Shown here piece by piece: positions 34,088 through 42,899 of a DNA stretch of 64,000 bases (position 1 is its first letter; each line of letters opens with the position of its first letter). The notes under the pieces are model-generated. The model had not been told where the DNA came from. It made no database searches and saw nothing but the letters and a program-made list of their open reading frames with translations. Location of the stretch: positions 20,429 through 84,428 of the forward strand of contig DIZL01000053.1 of assembly GCA_002429385.1 (NCBI GenBank), read 5' to 3'. This DNA comes from Prolixibacteraceae bacterium UBA6029. GTDB taxonomy: Bacteria; Bacteroidota; Bacteroidia; Bacteroidales; Prolixibacteraceae. The position numbers and the translations under genes were made by a program.

Positions 34088-35716
34088 ATGAAAAAGTATA
34101 CATTAAACCTGATTTTTGCTTCAGTGATATTAAGTTTATTATCCTGTGGAAATAATCAATCTGCGGATACCCGAACAATCCCGGTTGAAATCCTCAAGGA
34201 CAAAATAGCAGGAGGCTGGGCCGGAAAGATGATTGGAGTAACCTATGGAGCGCCGACCGAGTTTCATGCCCTGGGAAAGACATTTGAAGATCCGATCAAA
34301 TGGGTTCCTGCCGATGTTAGAGGCTCTATGTGGCAGGATGATGTTTATGTCCAGTTAACTTTTTTAATGGCAATGGATCAATACGGCATTGATGCCCCTG
34401 CGAAAAAGTTCCAGGAATTATTTGCCAAGGCAGGATATCAGTTATGGCATGCCAATGTTCAGGCCCGGAAAAATTATTACGACAGTATTTTTCCTCCTCA
34501 ATCCGGTAGCCCTGAATATAATCTTCATGCCGATGATATCGATTTCCAGATCGAAGCTGACTACATTGGCTTCATGTGCCCCGGAATGCCCCAGACTGCC
34601 AATAAAATTGCAGATAAGATAGGACATATCATGAACTACGGTGATGGGGTTTATGGAGGAATTTTCCTTGGGGCAATGTATTCAGCGGCTTATTTCGACA
34701 ATGATATCAGCAGGATAATCAACCAGGCATTGCTTTCGATTCCGGCAGAAAGTGATTATGCTAAAATTGTAAAGGATGTAATCTTACTTCATAAACAATA
34801 CCCGAATGACTGGCGTGCAGCCTGGAATGAGTTAAACAGCAAATGGGGAAAAGTTCAGATTTGTGGCGCTGGCACTACATTTAATATCGATGCCAAACTA
34901 AATGGTTCTTTCGTTGTGATGGGATTACTCTATGGTGAAGGAGATCCAGCCAAGACTATGGAAATTACCGTACGTTGCGGAGAAGATTCCGATTGCAATC
35001 CGTCAAATGCAATGGCTCTTTTAGGTGTAATCAAAGGTTTTAGCGGATTGCCTGTTGAATATCAGAATGCTGTAAAAGCAATGGGCGATTCTTTGTTTGT
35101 GAATACTACTTATTCATTCAACAAAGCAGTGGATAAAACGCTTCAGTATGCTCAAAAACTGGCTGTTGAAAATGGTGGTGAATCTACTGCAAGTGAGTTG
35201 AAAATTAAAGTACAGCAACCTCAGGCGTTTCCATTGGAAGTTGCTTTCCCAAAACTTGTATTTGATAAAAAAGTAAATGTGTTTGCTGATCAGGGTTGGA
35301 TCATGAAAGGAAAATGGAATAGCTACGGCTATTTCAATCAATGGGCTAAAAGGGAAATTAAGGATCAGGCCCGTGTCAGTGGAACCAAGGGGGATGAAAT
35401 CAGCTTTTCGTTTGATGGTACAGGTGTTTCGATCTCTGGCAACTGGTTTAAAGATGGAGGAAAGGCCGATGTTTATGTCGATGGTCAGTTGAAAAGAACG
35501 ATTGATTGCTTCTTTAACTTTGCCAAGCAACAACACGAGAACATGGATATCTATCATGTCACGAATCTTCCTAACAGAAAACACACCGTTCGCCTCGTTG
35601 TAAAAGGAGAGAAACGACCCGAATCAGAAGGAACCAATGTATACGTCACCGAAGCAGTCGTATTTAAAACTGCTGATAAGATCAATGAGAACTATAAATT
35701 TTCGTTCCAGAAATAA
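34088..35716 (+). CDS. ADP-ribosylglycohydrolase-family lipoprotein with C-terminal accessory domain
   Basis: The 542-residue protein has a lipoprotein signal (LSLLSC). Residues about 30-360 match the ADP-ribosylglycohydrolase fold: DKIAGGWAGKMIGVTYGAPTEF, a metal-ligand region QDDVYVQLTFL, YGDGVYGGIFLGAMYSAAYF, and the late CGEDSDCNPSNAMALLG with the paired acids. About 180 C-terminal residues form a separate beta-rich domain (FDGTGVSISGNWFKDGGKADVYVDG). Cytoplasmic family members remove ADP-ribose from proteins or N-glycosides; here it is exported, next to a nucleoside hydrolase, so a role in cleaving external N-ribosides is inferred. Confidence 0.83.
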   Translation: MKKYTLNLIFASVILSLLSCGNNQSADTRTIPVEILKDKIAGGWAGKMIGVTYGAPTEFHALGKTFEDPIKWVPADVRGSMWQDDVYVQLTFLMAMDQYGIDAPAKKFQELFAKAGYQLWHANVQARKNYYDSIFPPQSGSPEYNLHADDIDFQIEADYIGFMCPGMPQTANKIADKIGHIMNYGDGVYGGIFLGAMYSAAYFDNDISRIINQALLSIPAESDYAKIVKDVILLHKQYPNDWRAAWNELNSKWGKVQICGAGTTFNIDAKLNGSFVVMGLLYGEGDPAKTMEITVRCGEDSDCNPSNAMALLGVIKGFSGLPVEYQNAVKAMGDSLFVNTTYSFNKAVDKTLQYAQKLAVENGGESTASELKIKVQQPQAFPLEVAFPKLVFDKKVNVFADQGWIMKGKWNSYGYFNQWAKREIKDQARVSGTKGDEISFSFDGTGVSISGNWFKDGGKADVYVDGQLKRTIDCFFNFAKQQHENMDIYHVTNLPNRKHTVRLVVKGEKRPESEGTNVYVTEAVVFKTADKINENYKFSFQK

Positions 35717-35822
35717 CAAACAAGGAAAAAGGAACAAGGGAAAAGGAATGAGGAATAAGTAATTAGTCATTGGAAATGTAGCTTTTGAATTTTTTCCTTT
35801 TTTCTTTTTCCTTTTTTCTTAT
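35716..35822. repeat. Purine/pyrimidine-rich inverted repeat between glycohydrolase and nucleoside hydrolase genes
   Basis: A GGAAAAAGGAACAAGGG-like tract after the stop is mirrored by a TTTTTTCCTTTTTTC-like tract before 35823. Between them lies AATTAGTCATTGG, the same word as in the repeat at 11057. Confidence 0.6.
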
Positions 35823-35871
35823 ATTTAAGAGGATACGATTGCTGAAATTGATGATATTTAACCACCGAACT

Positions 35872-36885
35872 ATGAAAAAACACCTGATACTAATACTGGC
35901 AATTAATTTGTTTTTTTTGCTTCCCAGGCCTGGGTTTGCACAAAAGCAGACGGAACCGGTTAAGGTCATTTTTGACAGTGACATGGGACCTGATTTTGAC
36001 GATGTAGGCGCTATTACTATTCTTCATGCTTTAGCTGCAAAGGGCGAATGCGAAATTCTTGCCACCATGGCCAGCGATGGCTATCCGTATATTGGCCCGA
36101 CACTTGAAGTGTTTAACCGTTATTTTCAGAAACCCAATATCCCGATTGGTGTTCCGGGAGCCGATGCACCATCCTTTTCGTGCCCAAATCACTGGAATGA
36201 TTCGTTGGTTGTAAAGTACCTTCCGAAACTGAAAACCAATAAGGATTATCAATCAGCGACCGAAGTTTACCGAAAAGTGCTGGCCGCGCAAAAAGATCAT
36301 AGTGTGGTAATTGTCACTGTTGGATTTCTTACCAACTTATCGGCTTTACTTCATTCAACCCCTGATGCTTATAGTCCTTTGAGTGGCAAGGAACTGGTAG
36401 CACTAAAGGTAAAAAAATGGGTAGCAATGGCAGGCGGTTTTCCCGAAGGAAATGAGTTTAACCTCAATCAACATGCATCTGCTTCGGTTTATGTTATTCA
36501 AAACTGGCCAACACCAGTTCTTTTCAGCGGATTCGAAATTGGCGCTAAAATCATGACAGGGAATAAAGTATCAACACAGGGCACCAAAGGAAGCCCTGTT
36601 CAGTGGGCCTATCATTATTGCCTTTCGAACTATGAAAATAAACAATCACTGAACCGCAATTCATGGGACCATACCGCGGTTTTGTGTGCCGTCCGTAATC
36701 CCGAAGATTATTTCTATGTCCTGGGTAAAGGAACTGTGAACTGCAATCCGGATGGGTCAAACACCTGGAACCCTGAGAAGAATTCAAACCATTCCTTTCT
36801 GGTTCATAAGTATCCTTACCAAAAGATCGCCGGAATTCTGGACGACTTAATGCTATACGAACCCAAGTCTTCAACTAAACACTAA
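35872..36885 (+). CDS. Exported nucleoside hydrolase (IUNH family)
   Basis: Nucleoside hydrolases split ribonucleosides to base and ribose. From ATG 35872 the 337-residue protein has a signal peptide (MKKHLILILAINLFFLLPRPGFAQ) and the Ca2+-binding N-terminal motif FDSDMGPDFDDVGA, a variant of DTDPGxDD. Later motifs are GVPGADAPSFSC, VTVGFLTNLSALL (the VALGPLTNLA equivalent) and NRNSWDHTAVLCAV near the active site. It lies in the ribokinase-transporter cluster, so export suggests salvage of external nucleosides. In-frame starts further upstream only lengthen the region before the signal. Confidence 0.9.
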   Translation: MKKHLILILAINLFFLLPRPGFAQKQTEPVKVIFDSDMGPDFDDVGAITILHALAAKGECEILATMASDGYPYIGPTLEVFNRYFQKPNIPIGVPGADAPSFSCPNHWNDSLVVKYLPKLKTNKDYQSATEVYRKVLAAQKDHSVVIVTVGFLTNLSALLHSTPDAYSPLSGKELVALKVKKWVAMAGGFPEGNEFNLNQHASASVYVIQNWPTPVLFSGFEIGAKIMTGNKVSTQGTKGSPVQWAYHYCLSNYENKQSLNRNSWDHTAVLCAVRNPEDYFYVLGKGTVNCNPDGSNTWNPEKNSNHSFLVHKYPYQKIAGILDDLMLYEPKSSTKH

Positions 36886-36901
36886 TCAATAATCCAACGC
36901 T

Positions 36902-37897
36902 ATGTACATCGTTAGTTCCTATTTATTCGCCGTAATCCTTTGTGTGGTTACCATGTTATGCTGGGGCTCCTGGGCCAATACCCAAAAACTGGCGCAAAAA
37001 TCGTGGCGCTTTGAGTTGTTCTACTGGGATTACGTGATCGGAATCCTCCTGATGTCGCTGCTATTCTCGTTTACTATGGGGAGTTCAGGGGAATTGGGGC
37101 GTGGTTTTCTCACTGACCTCAGTCAGGCTAATATGAGTAATATTGGTAATGCTTTGATTGGCGGAATCATTTTTAATGCGGCAAACATACTCGTGGCTGC
37201 AGCAATTTCAATTGCCGGAATGTCGGTTGCTTTTCCTGTCGGTATTGGAATTGCATTGGTGCTTGGAGTACTGGTGAATTATATGGCTAATCCACAGGGG
37301 AATGCCTTTTGGCTCTTTGCAGGAGTGGCTTTGATTACCGTTGCCATTGTGATCGACGCGATTGCTTATCGGAAGAAAGCCTCACAGTCGCAGAAAGTTC
37401 CTACCAAGGGAATTGTTCTCTCCATTGTCGGAGGCGTATTGATGGCTCTGTTTTACCGGTTTGTTGCCAGATCCATGGTTAGCAATTTCGAACAACCTGA
37501 AGCCGGAATGTTAACTCCATACACTGCCGTATTTATCTTTTCGGTTGGTATTCTGATCAGTAATTTTATCTTTAATACAATACTGATGAAGAAGCCTTTT
37601 GAAGGTACACCGGTAACTTACGCCCAGTATTTTAAAGGCAGTATGAAAGAACATTTTACAGGTATTCTTGGTGGAATGATCTGGTGTGTTGGAATGACCT
37701 TCAGCATTATCGCCGCCGGAAAAGCCGGGTTCGCGATTTCCTACGGTCTGGGCCAGGGAGCAACTTTGGTAGCAGCTTTATGGGGTGTATTTATTTGGAA
37801 GGAATTTAAGGGTTCGAAGGGTACAACAGGACTGTTGGTGAGTATGTTCATGCTCTTTTTTATTGGCATCGGAATGTTAATTTATGCTGGAATTTAA
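36902..37897 (+). CDS. GRP/RhaT-like sugar or nucleoside-derived ribose transporter (DMT superfamily)
   Basis: The 331-residue protein has ten transmembrane helices and no other domain. It resembles the GRP family of glucose/ribose and rhamnose uptake carriers: VVTMLCWGSWANTQKLAQKSWRFELFYWDYVIGI at the N-terminus and AGKAGFAISYGLGQGATLVAALWGVFIWKEFKG near the end. Placed 17 bp after the nucleoside hydrolase and with ribokinase in the same cluster, it most likely imports ribose. A 14-bp inverted repeat follows the stop. Confidence 0.85.
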   Translation: MYIVSSYLFAVILCVVTMLCWGSWANTQKLAQKSWRFELFYWDYVIGILLMSLLFSFTMGSSGELGRGFLTDLSQANMSNIGNALIGGIIFNAANILVAAAISIAGMSVAFPVGIGIALVLGVLVNYMANPQGNAFWLFAGVALITVAIVIDAIAYRKKASQSQKVPTKGIVLSIVGGVLMALFYRFVARSMVSNFEQPEAGMLTPYTAVFIFSVGILISNFIFNTILMKKPFEGTPVTYAQYFKGSMKEHFTGILGGMIWCVGMTFSIIAAGKAGFAISYGLGQGATLVAALWGVFIWKEFKGSKGTTGLLVSMFMLFFIGIGMLIYAGI

Positions 37898-37910
37898 TAT
37901 ACTTCAACTT

Positions 37911-37963
37911 ATTCATCTGTCAATGACTGATTAGTACGATCAATCCGTTATTGACAGATGAAT
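37911..37963 (+). repeat. 14-bp perfect inverted repeat after the transporter gene
   Basis: ATTCATCTGTCAAT (37911-37924) and ATTGACAGATGAAT (37950-37963) pair exactly around 25 nt, starting 14 bp after the stop. There is no T-run, so it is a possible RNA-end structure or binding site. Confidence 0.6.
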
Positions 37964-38200
37964 TCGATAGACCAAACTGCTTTTGCTTATTGATGCTTCT
38001 AATCCGAAGGTGCTTTTTACGACAGGATCGATACAGTACCAAAAACGCGGCATGTATCGCAATTGGCTCTGACAGCGCTACATTTAATCCCGTCGTTTAT
38101 TCCAAAATGTATTTTTTTTCATTACTTTTAGACAATAGCCTGAAGGATTCAAATAATCCAACGATTTCTGAACGATTTATCTTTATTTACCTTGAAAGAA

Positions 38201-38350
38201 GGGATCAGAACCTTTCCGAAAGGGTATAGGGAGTGTATTGCGTGCATATTGCCTTGGTATTCGTACTTATCTCGTACTTATCTCGTACTTGTATTGTACG
38301 TCTATTGTATATTCCAAATAGTACGAAATAGGTTTTAGATAAGTAAAAAT
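38201..38350. repeat. Dispersed module with five 11-bp units (copy B)
   Basis: It opens with GGGATCAGAACC and TTTCCGAAAGGGT, then has GTA at 38263, 38274, 38285, 38296 and 38307, each 11 bp apart (units such as TCGTACTTATC, present twice unchanged), and ends with AGATAAGTAAAAAT. Block order matches copy A at 24290 and the module is exactly one unit longer. Confidence 0.85.
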
Positions 38351-38562
38351 AAAGGTTTATATCCGACGCAAATAGCAGGCAAAAACAAGGAGAGGGTTAA
38401 GTCTAGGAGAAGGATCAGACCAAACGGATGGTCGGTGGAAAAAGAAAGACCTATGCAGAAAAAATGGAATCGATCATCAAAATTCAATCAATTTTCTTCT
38501 GTAGAAGAACTAAACCCGGATCGGTTATTTCGTTCTAACACCACAAATTTACTAAAGAGATC

Positions 38563-38784
38563 ATGATTTTATATCCCCGGAAGTGGGAGAGGCTTACTTT
38601 TAAAGTAATAAATTTCAAGATTGATTACCCTAGTTTTCCGGTTTCGGAATTACTAAATAAAGATTTGATCAATCAGAACGATAGATTGATAATTCATTTG
38701 TACGATTTGGAAAGTGATTGCTTTTTTGGTATGGAAAATCCGTTCTTTTGGCTTAACTTTAATCAAGAATTAAAGATATGTTGA
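38563..38784 (+). CDS. Hypothetical protein
   Basis: I do not recognise this 73-residue frame. It is a mixed sequence with aromatic clusters (DCFFGMENPFFWLNFNQ), no signal peptide and no membrane helix. Its end overlaps the next gene by 7 bp, which supports it being real and co-translated. It stands after a 665-bp gap containing a repeat module. Confidence 0.5.
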   Translation: MILYPRKWERLTFKVINFKIDYPSFPVSELLNKDLINQNDRLIIHLYDLESDCFFGMENPFFWLNFNQELKIC

Positions 38785-39350
38785 ATTGTGTCCAGTCATT
38801 TATAGAGTATTATGAAGCTTCTTTTAAGATTGAAGAAGATCAGGAGAAGGCTCAACAGCTTTTTAACGAGTTCTGTTCCGATTTTATTTGTTATATCCCA
38901 ATAAATCTTGAATTATTGGAGTCTTCTCTAAATGGAGGTCATATTGATTATTTCTACAAATCGGTAGCTGACTTAAAATATCTGATTGAATTTTCAGATG
39001 ATTTAAGCCGGTACTGGCATCTTTTGAGAGCCTATTCAGGAGCTCTCTCAAAACTAAAGGCACACCAGTCGGTTAAAGGTTCAAAAAAAATATATTACTA
39101 CTATTTTTCCAGGTACGGAGATCGGAGATTTCTGCGGAATGAGCACTGGTTTGAGGGAAAAAGATGGGAGTTTCTTGATGAACTTCAGTCTGTTTATACC
39201 GAAGATGCACTTGAAGATTTTATTCTCAAATATCAGCGGATACTGGCTGGAAATCTTAAAATATATATGTCATTTCTCACGGAATTCATTAATGATCTAA
39301 AAAGTATTCGCGAGCCATCTTCTGTCATTGAAAAAGATTTAAACTTATAA
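38778..39350 (+). CDS. Hypothetical helical protein
   Basis: The 190-residue protein is not one I recognise. It is predicted by eye to be mostly alpha-helical and charged (FIEYYEASFKIEEDQEKAQQLFNEFC; LQSVYTEDALEDFILKYQRIL), soluble, with many aromatic residues (KKIYYYYFSRYGDRRF). It overlaps the preceding small gene and is followed after 219 bp by an orphan receiver gene. A role in the same signalling pathway is only a guess. Confidence 0.6.
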   Translation: MLNCVQSFIEYYEASFKIEEDQEKAQQLFNEFCSDFICYIPINLELLESSLNGGHIDYFYKSVADLKYLIEFSDDLSRYWHLLRAYSGALSKLKAHQSVKGSKKIYYYYFSRYGDRRFLRNEHWFEGKRWEFLDELQSVYTEDALEDFILKYQRILAGNLKIYMSFLTEFINDLKSIREPSSVIEKDLNL

Positions 39351-39569
39351 TTGTATTTCTACTCTTATTTTATCTGTTTGATTTTGAAGACTTATCCCTG
39401 ACATTTCAATACGGACCTCTGTTCGGAGGGTATTTTTTTGCACTATCCAAAAATCCTGAAATGAAAAGTTACTCAGATATAACTAAATCCATATCTTTGT
39501 GCTTTATTCACCTGATCATAAAAATGTTTAATATAGATAATTTCTGTTTCTGAAACATTAAGATAACTC

Positions 39570-39959
39570 ATGGAAGTTCAAAAAGAATTAAAAATATTAC
39601 TTGCAGAAGATAATAAGATCAATCAGCAAATAGCAACATTCACCTTCAAACAGTTGCAATTGAAGTGTGACATTGCCAGTAATGGAAGTGAAGCATTTGA
39701 AATGTATCAGCAGAAAAGTCATGATTTAATATTCATGGATATCCAAATGCCTGTCATGGACGGTCTTGAGGCAGCTCGATTGATCAGGGCATTCGAAAAA
39801 GAGTCAGATTCGCTCCATCGGGTTTATATTGTGGCTCTTTCAGCAAATGTTATTTCGGAGAAAAGGGAAGAATACATAGATGCAGGGATGGACGATTTTA
39901 TTGAAAAACCTATACAGAAAAGTATGCTGCAATCATTTATCTCACAATTCAGAACATAA
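39570..39959 (+). CDS. Single-domain response regulator receiver
   Basis: The 129-residue protein is a lone receiver domain with the full site: acidic pair in LLAEDNKINQQIA, acceptor Asp in FMDIQMPVMDG and Lys in FIEKPIQ, plus the alanine-serine switch in VALSAN. The sequence resembles receivers of hybrid kinases. No output domain or kinase is encoded beside it, so it may shuttle phosphate between a distant kinase and an effector. Confidence 0.92.
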   Translation: MEVQKELKILLAEDNKINQQIATFTFKQLQLKCDIASNGSEAFEMYQQKSHDLIFMDIQMPVMDGLEAARLIRAFEKESDSLHRVYIVALSANVISEKREEYIDAGMDDFIEKPIQKSMLQSFISQFRT

Positions 39960-40287
39960 CTCTCATATTTGAATTCGGTTAAGCTATCTTCAATCCTCCA
40001 GGCGAATTCAGAATAGCAAACACCACGTTATTTCCTGTAATGATGAGAATTAAATCAGACCTTACTTAAATTCATTTGTTAATTAATATGATAATGCAGA
40101 TTGTTGAAATATTCAGAAATAATTGAACATATATATAACTGCTTATTCTACAGTTATATATATTGATTTGAACTGTATTAAGTTTGTTAATGAATCTTAT
40201 TATTTAGAACCCGATTAAATTCCGTATCAGGTTGGAATACTGATCTATCCTTAATACTTTTACAAAATATCAATTTAAGATGAACCT
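39960..40287. other. 328-bp control region upstream of the propeller cluster
   Basis: No gene is seen. The region is AT-rich and carries the inverted repeat at 40129-40163 and a candidate -7 box at 40179. Confidence 0.6.
40129..40186 (+). promoter_or_regulatory. Inverted repeat plus candidate -7 box upstream of the propeller cluster
   Basis: ATATATATAACTG (40129-40141) and CAGTTATATATAT (40151-40163) form a perfect 13-bp inverted repeat around 9 nt. TAAGTTTG at 40179-40186 fits TAnnTTTG. The repeat overlaps the -33 region, where an operator or activator site would sit, and the first propeller gene begins at 40288. Confidence 0.5.
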
Positions 40288-41502
40288 ATGAAAAGATTTG
40301 TTTTAATTATGAATTTGATTGTCTGCCTGTCTGTAGTTTCGAAAGCACAGGAACCTACCAGGTGGCGCGGATTAAATTCCTCAGGAATATATACAGTGGA
40401 AAAACCTTTGGCACAATGGCCGGCTCAAGGTCCGAAGATTTTATGGTCGAGTGATCATATAGGCATAGGCTATTCTTCACCTGCATTTGCAAACAATAAA
40501 ATCTATGTAAGCGGCATGATTGACGGACAAAGCGTGTTGTTTGTCCTCGATCAGAACGGGAAGGAAATTCAGCAATTCAAATACGGAAAAGAATTTGTTG
40601 AAAGTTATCCCGGAGTACGTTCAACACCCACTATCGATGGTGAATTGGCCTATGTGTTGACTGGAAACGGTGAATTAACCTGTCTCGACCTGAAAACAGG
40701 AAGTCTGGTTTGGAAAAAAGATTTCACCACTCAAATGGATGGAAAAAATATTCAATGGGGTTATACTGAATCATTGTTGATTGATGGCGACAAATTGTTT
40801 TGTACCCCGGGAGGTAAAACCAATAATGTGATGGCATTAAACCGAATGACGGGTGCAACGATCTGGAATTGTCCCGGATTAGGTGAACTATCTGCTTATT
40901 GCTCTCCTTTACTCGTGAAATTGCCTGCACGTCAGTTGCTTATTACACACACCTCTAACCATGTATTGGGAATTGATGCAGCAACCGGTAAATTACTCTG
41001 GAATTCAGAACATCCGAATCAGTGGGCGGTTCATCCTAATACACCTATTTATTCTGAGGGTAAGGTGTTTGTATTCAGTGGATGGGGACAGGGTGGCGAA
41101 ATGCTGAAACTGAGTGCCGATGGAAGTTCAATTACCAAAGACTTTGATGTTAAAAGCTTTGACAATCGTATTGGTGGGGTAGTTTTGATCGATGGCTTCC
41201 TGTATGGTTCAGGAGATTCAGATCGCAGCTGGCAGTGTATAGACTGGAAAACAGGCGAACGGAAATACTCAACAACCGAAGTTGGTAACGGGGTTGTCAT
41301 AGCAGTCAACAAGAAGCTGATAGGTTATTCTGAAAAGGGTGAATTGTTTATGGCTGAAGCCAATCCTTCAGGGTTAAAAGTAATTAGCAAAACAAAAGTC
41401 ACCTTGGGATCAGGTGAGAATTGGGCTCATCCAGTAATCAATAAGGGTATTTTATATGTTCGCCATGGGAATACGTTGATTGCCTATCAGATTTCGGAAT
41501 AG
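40288..41502 (+). CDS. Exported PQQ-like beta-propeller protein (1 of 6)
   Basis: The 404-residue protein has a signal peptide (about 1-20, ending VSKAQ) followed by TRWRGLNSSGIY and about seven to eight PQQ-like blades with the repeat D-x-x-T-G-x-x-x-W (for example LDLKTGSLVWKKD, LNRMTGATIWN, IDAATGKLLWNSE, IDWKTGERKY). There are no haem-binding CxxCH motifs, so it is not a quinohaemoprotein. It is first in the propeller/Fe-S region. PQQ binding is not proven; the related BamB uses the same fold only as a scaffold. Confidence 0.85.
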   Translation: MKRFVLIMNLIVCLSVVSKAQEPTRWRGLNSSGIYTVEKPLAQWPAQGPKILWSSDHIGIGYSSPAFANNKIYVSGMIDGQSVLFVLDQNGKEIQQFKYGKEFVESYPGVRSTPTIDGELAYVLTGNGELTCLDLKTGSLVWKKDFTTQMDGKNIQWGYTESLLIDGDKLFCTPGGKTNNVMALNRMTGATIWNCPGLGELSAYCSPLLVKLPARQLLITHTSNHVLGIDAATGKLLWNSEHPNQWAVHPNTPIYSEGKVFVFSGWGQGGEMLKLSADGSSITKDFDVKSFDNRIGGVVLIDGFLYGSGDSDRSWQCIDWKTGERKYSTTEVGNGVVIAVNKKLIGYSEKGELFMAEANPSGLKVISKTKVTLGSGENWAHPVINKGILYVRHGNTLIAYQISE

Positions 41503-41639
41503 GAAAACAATTGCAGGGTACAGTGGTGTGCCCTGTGAAATATAGTGTTATTGTATTAAAATGTATTGTTTTTATGAACGTTTTCCCCCAGAAGGACAGG
41601 TGGTCATAAAGCTTAATGGAAAAGTAAATAAACTTGAAT

Positions 41640-42878
41640 ATGAAACGATTAAATGTTACGATTGCCTTTCTTTTATTAGTTGTAATTGTATTTGCCCAGC
41701 AGGTTCAGTGGCGGGGACCACAACGTGACGGCAAGTTTCAGGAGACCGGCTTGTTGAAAAAGTGGCCGGATGCAGGTCCCGAATTGTTGCTGAAAGTCGA
41801 AGGAATCGGAAAGGGATATTCGTCAGTCGTGGCAACGGATAAGTACATTTTTGCCACCGGGATGAAAGACTCGCTGGATTATTTGTCGTGCATTACTACC
41901 GATGGGAAAATCAAATGGCAGGTTTCGTATGGCCATTCGTGGGTTAAATCTTTTCCTGACACACGCAGTACCCCAACTATTGAAGGTGATCGTGTTTACA
42001 TCATCAGCGGTGTTGGTGAATTGGTTTGCCTTAATGTTGAAGATGGGGTTATCCGCTGGAAAGTGAATGTTGACAAAGATTATAAATCTGACTGGCACAC
42101 CTGGGGCGTATCGGAATCACCACTGATTGTGGATGATAAAGTGATTTGCACTCCGGGAGGGAAAACCACTTCGGTCGTGGCTTTCGATAAAATGACTGGG
42201 AAATTGATTTGGCAAAGTGAAAGTGTGGGCGGACAACGTTCGTATGTTTCGCCCATAATCTATAACTACAAACAACTTAGATTCATTTTAGCGGCTACGG
42301 CTACAACACTGATCGCTTTGGAACCGACGACGGGCAAAGTAGCCTGGACCTTTAAATATTTGGAGGAAGGCAAATGGGACGATCCCGGTTTGATATGGGC
42401 AACTTCTCCTGTTGTTAAGGGACGCGACATTTTTCTTTCCATGGGATATGATTATCATAACGTAATGCTTGAAATGAATGAGGAAGGGACTTCGGTTTCA
42501 GAGAAATGGAGCAACCTCATTCTGGACAATCATCACGGTGGCCTGATTGAACTGGATGGTTTTATTTACGGTTCGAATTGGCAAAGCAATAGCAAAGGCA
42601 AATGGGTTTGCATGGATTGGAATTCAGGCGAAGTAAAATACGAAACAGAATGGATGACCAAAGGTTCTTTGGTATACGCCGATGGCCTTTTATACGTTAT
42701 AGAAGAAAAGTCCGGCACAGTGGCATTGGTTAATCCTAATCCTAAAAGTTTTGATGTGGTAAGCTCTTTTAAATTACAGGGAGGAAACGGTCCATTCTGG
42801 TCACATCCGTTTATTGCAAACGGCAAGATGTATTTGCGTCACGGTGAAGTTTTGTTTGTTTATAACATAAAAGCCTAA
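41640..42878 (+). CDS. Exported PQQ-like beta-propeller protein (2 of 6)
   Basis: From ATG 41640 (preferred to an in-frame TTG two codons upstream) the protein has 412 residues: signal peptide MKRLNVTIAFLLLVVIVFAQ, then VQWRGPQRDGKFQ and blades such as LNVEDGVIRWKVN, FDKMTGKLIWQSE, LEPTTGKVAWTFK and MDWNSGEVKYETE. It resembles the two neighbouring propellers closely, so they look like tandem duplicates. Exported; no haem motif. Confidence 0.85.
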   Translation: MKRLNVTIAFLLLVVIVFAQQVQWRGPQRDGKFQETGLLKKWPDAGPELLLKVEGIGKGYSSVVATDKYIFATGMKDSLDYLSCITTDGKIKWQVSYGHSWVKSFPDTRSTPTIEGDRVYIISGVGELVCLNVEDGVIRWKVNVDKDYKSDWHTWGVSESPLIVDDKVICTPGGKTTSVVAFDKMTGKLIWQSESVGGQRSYVSPIIYNYKQLRFILAATATTLIALEPTTGKVAWTFKYLEEGKWDDPGLIWATSPVVKGRDIFLSMGYDYHNVMLEMNEEGTSVSEKWSNLILDNHHGGLIELDGFIYGSNWQSNSKGKWVCMDWNSGEVKYETEWMTKGSLVYADGLLYVIEEKSGTVALVNPNPKSFDVVSSFKLQGGNGPFWSHPFIANGKMYLRHGEVLFVYNIKA

Positions 42879-42899
42879 TGTTGTTTTGAATATCAGATT

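Larger units (their letters stand above)
37898..38562. other. 665-bp gene-free stretch with repeats
   Basis: It holds a 14-bp inverted repeat (37911-37963) and the five-unit 11-bp module (38201-38350). A 92-codon plus-strand frame at 37951-38229 runs through repeat sequence and is not credible. The remaining ~200 bp upstream of the next gene show nothing recognisable. Confidence 0.7.

Noticed and set aside
37951..38229. 92-codon plus-strand frame after the transporter gene
   Set aside because: It starts in an inverted repeat and ends in the repeat module; no family pattern or plausible composition.
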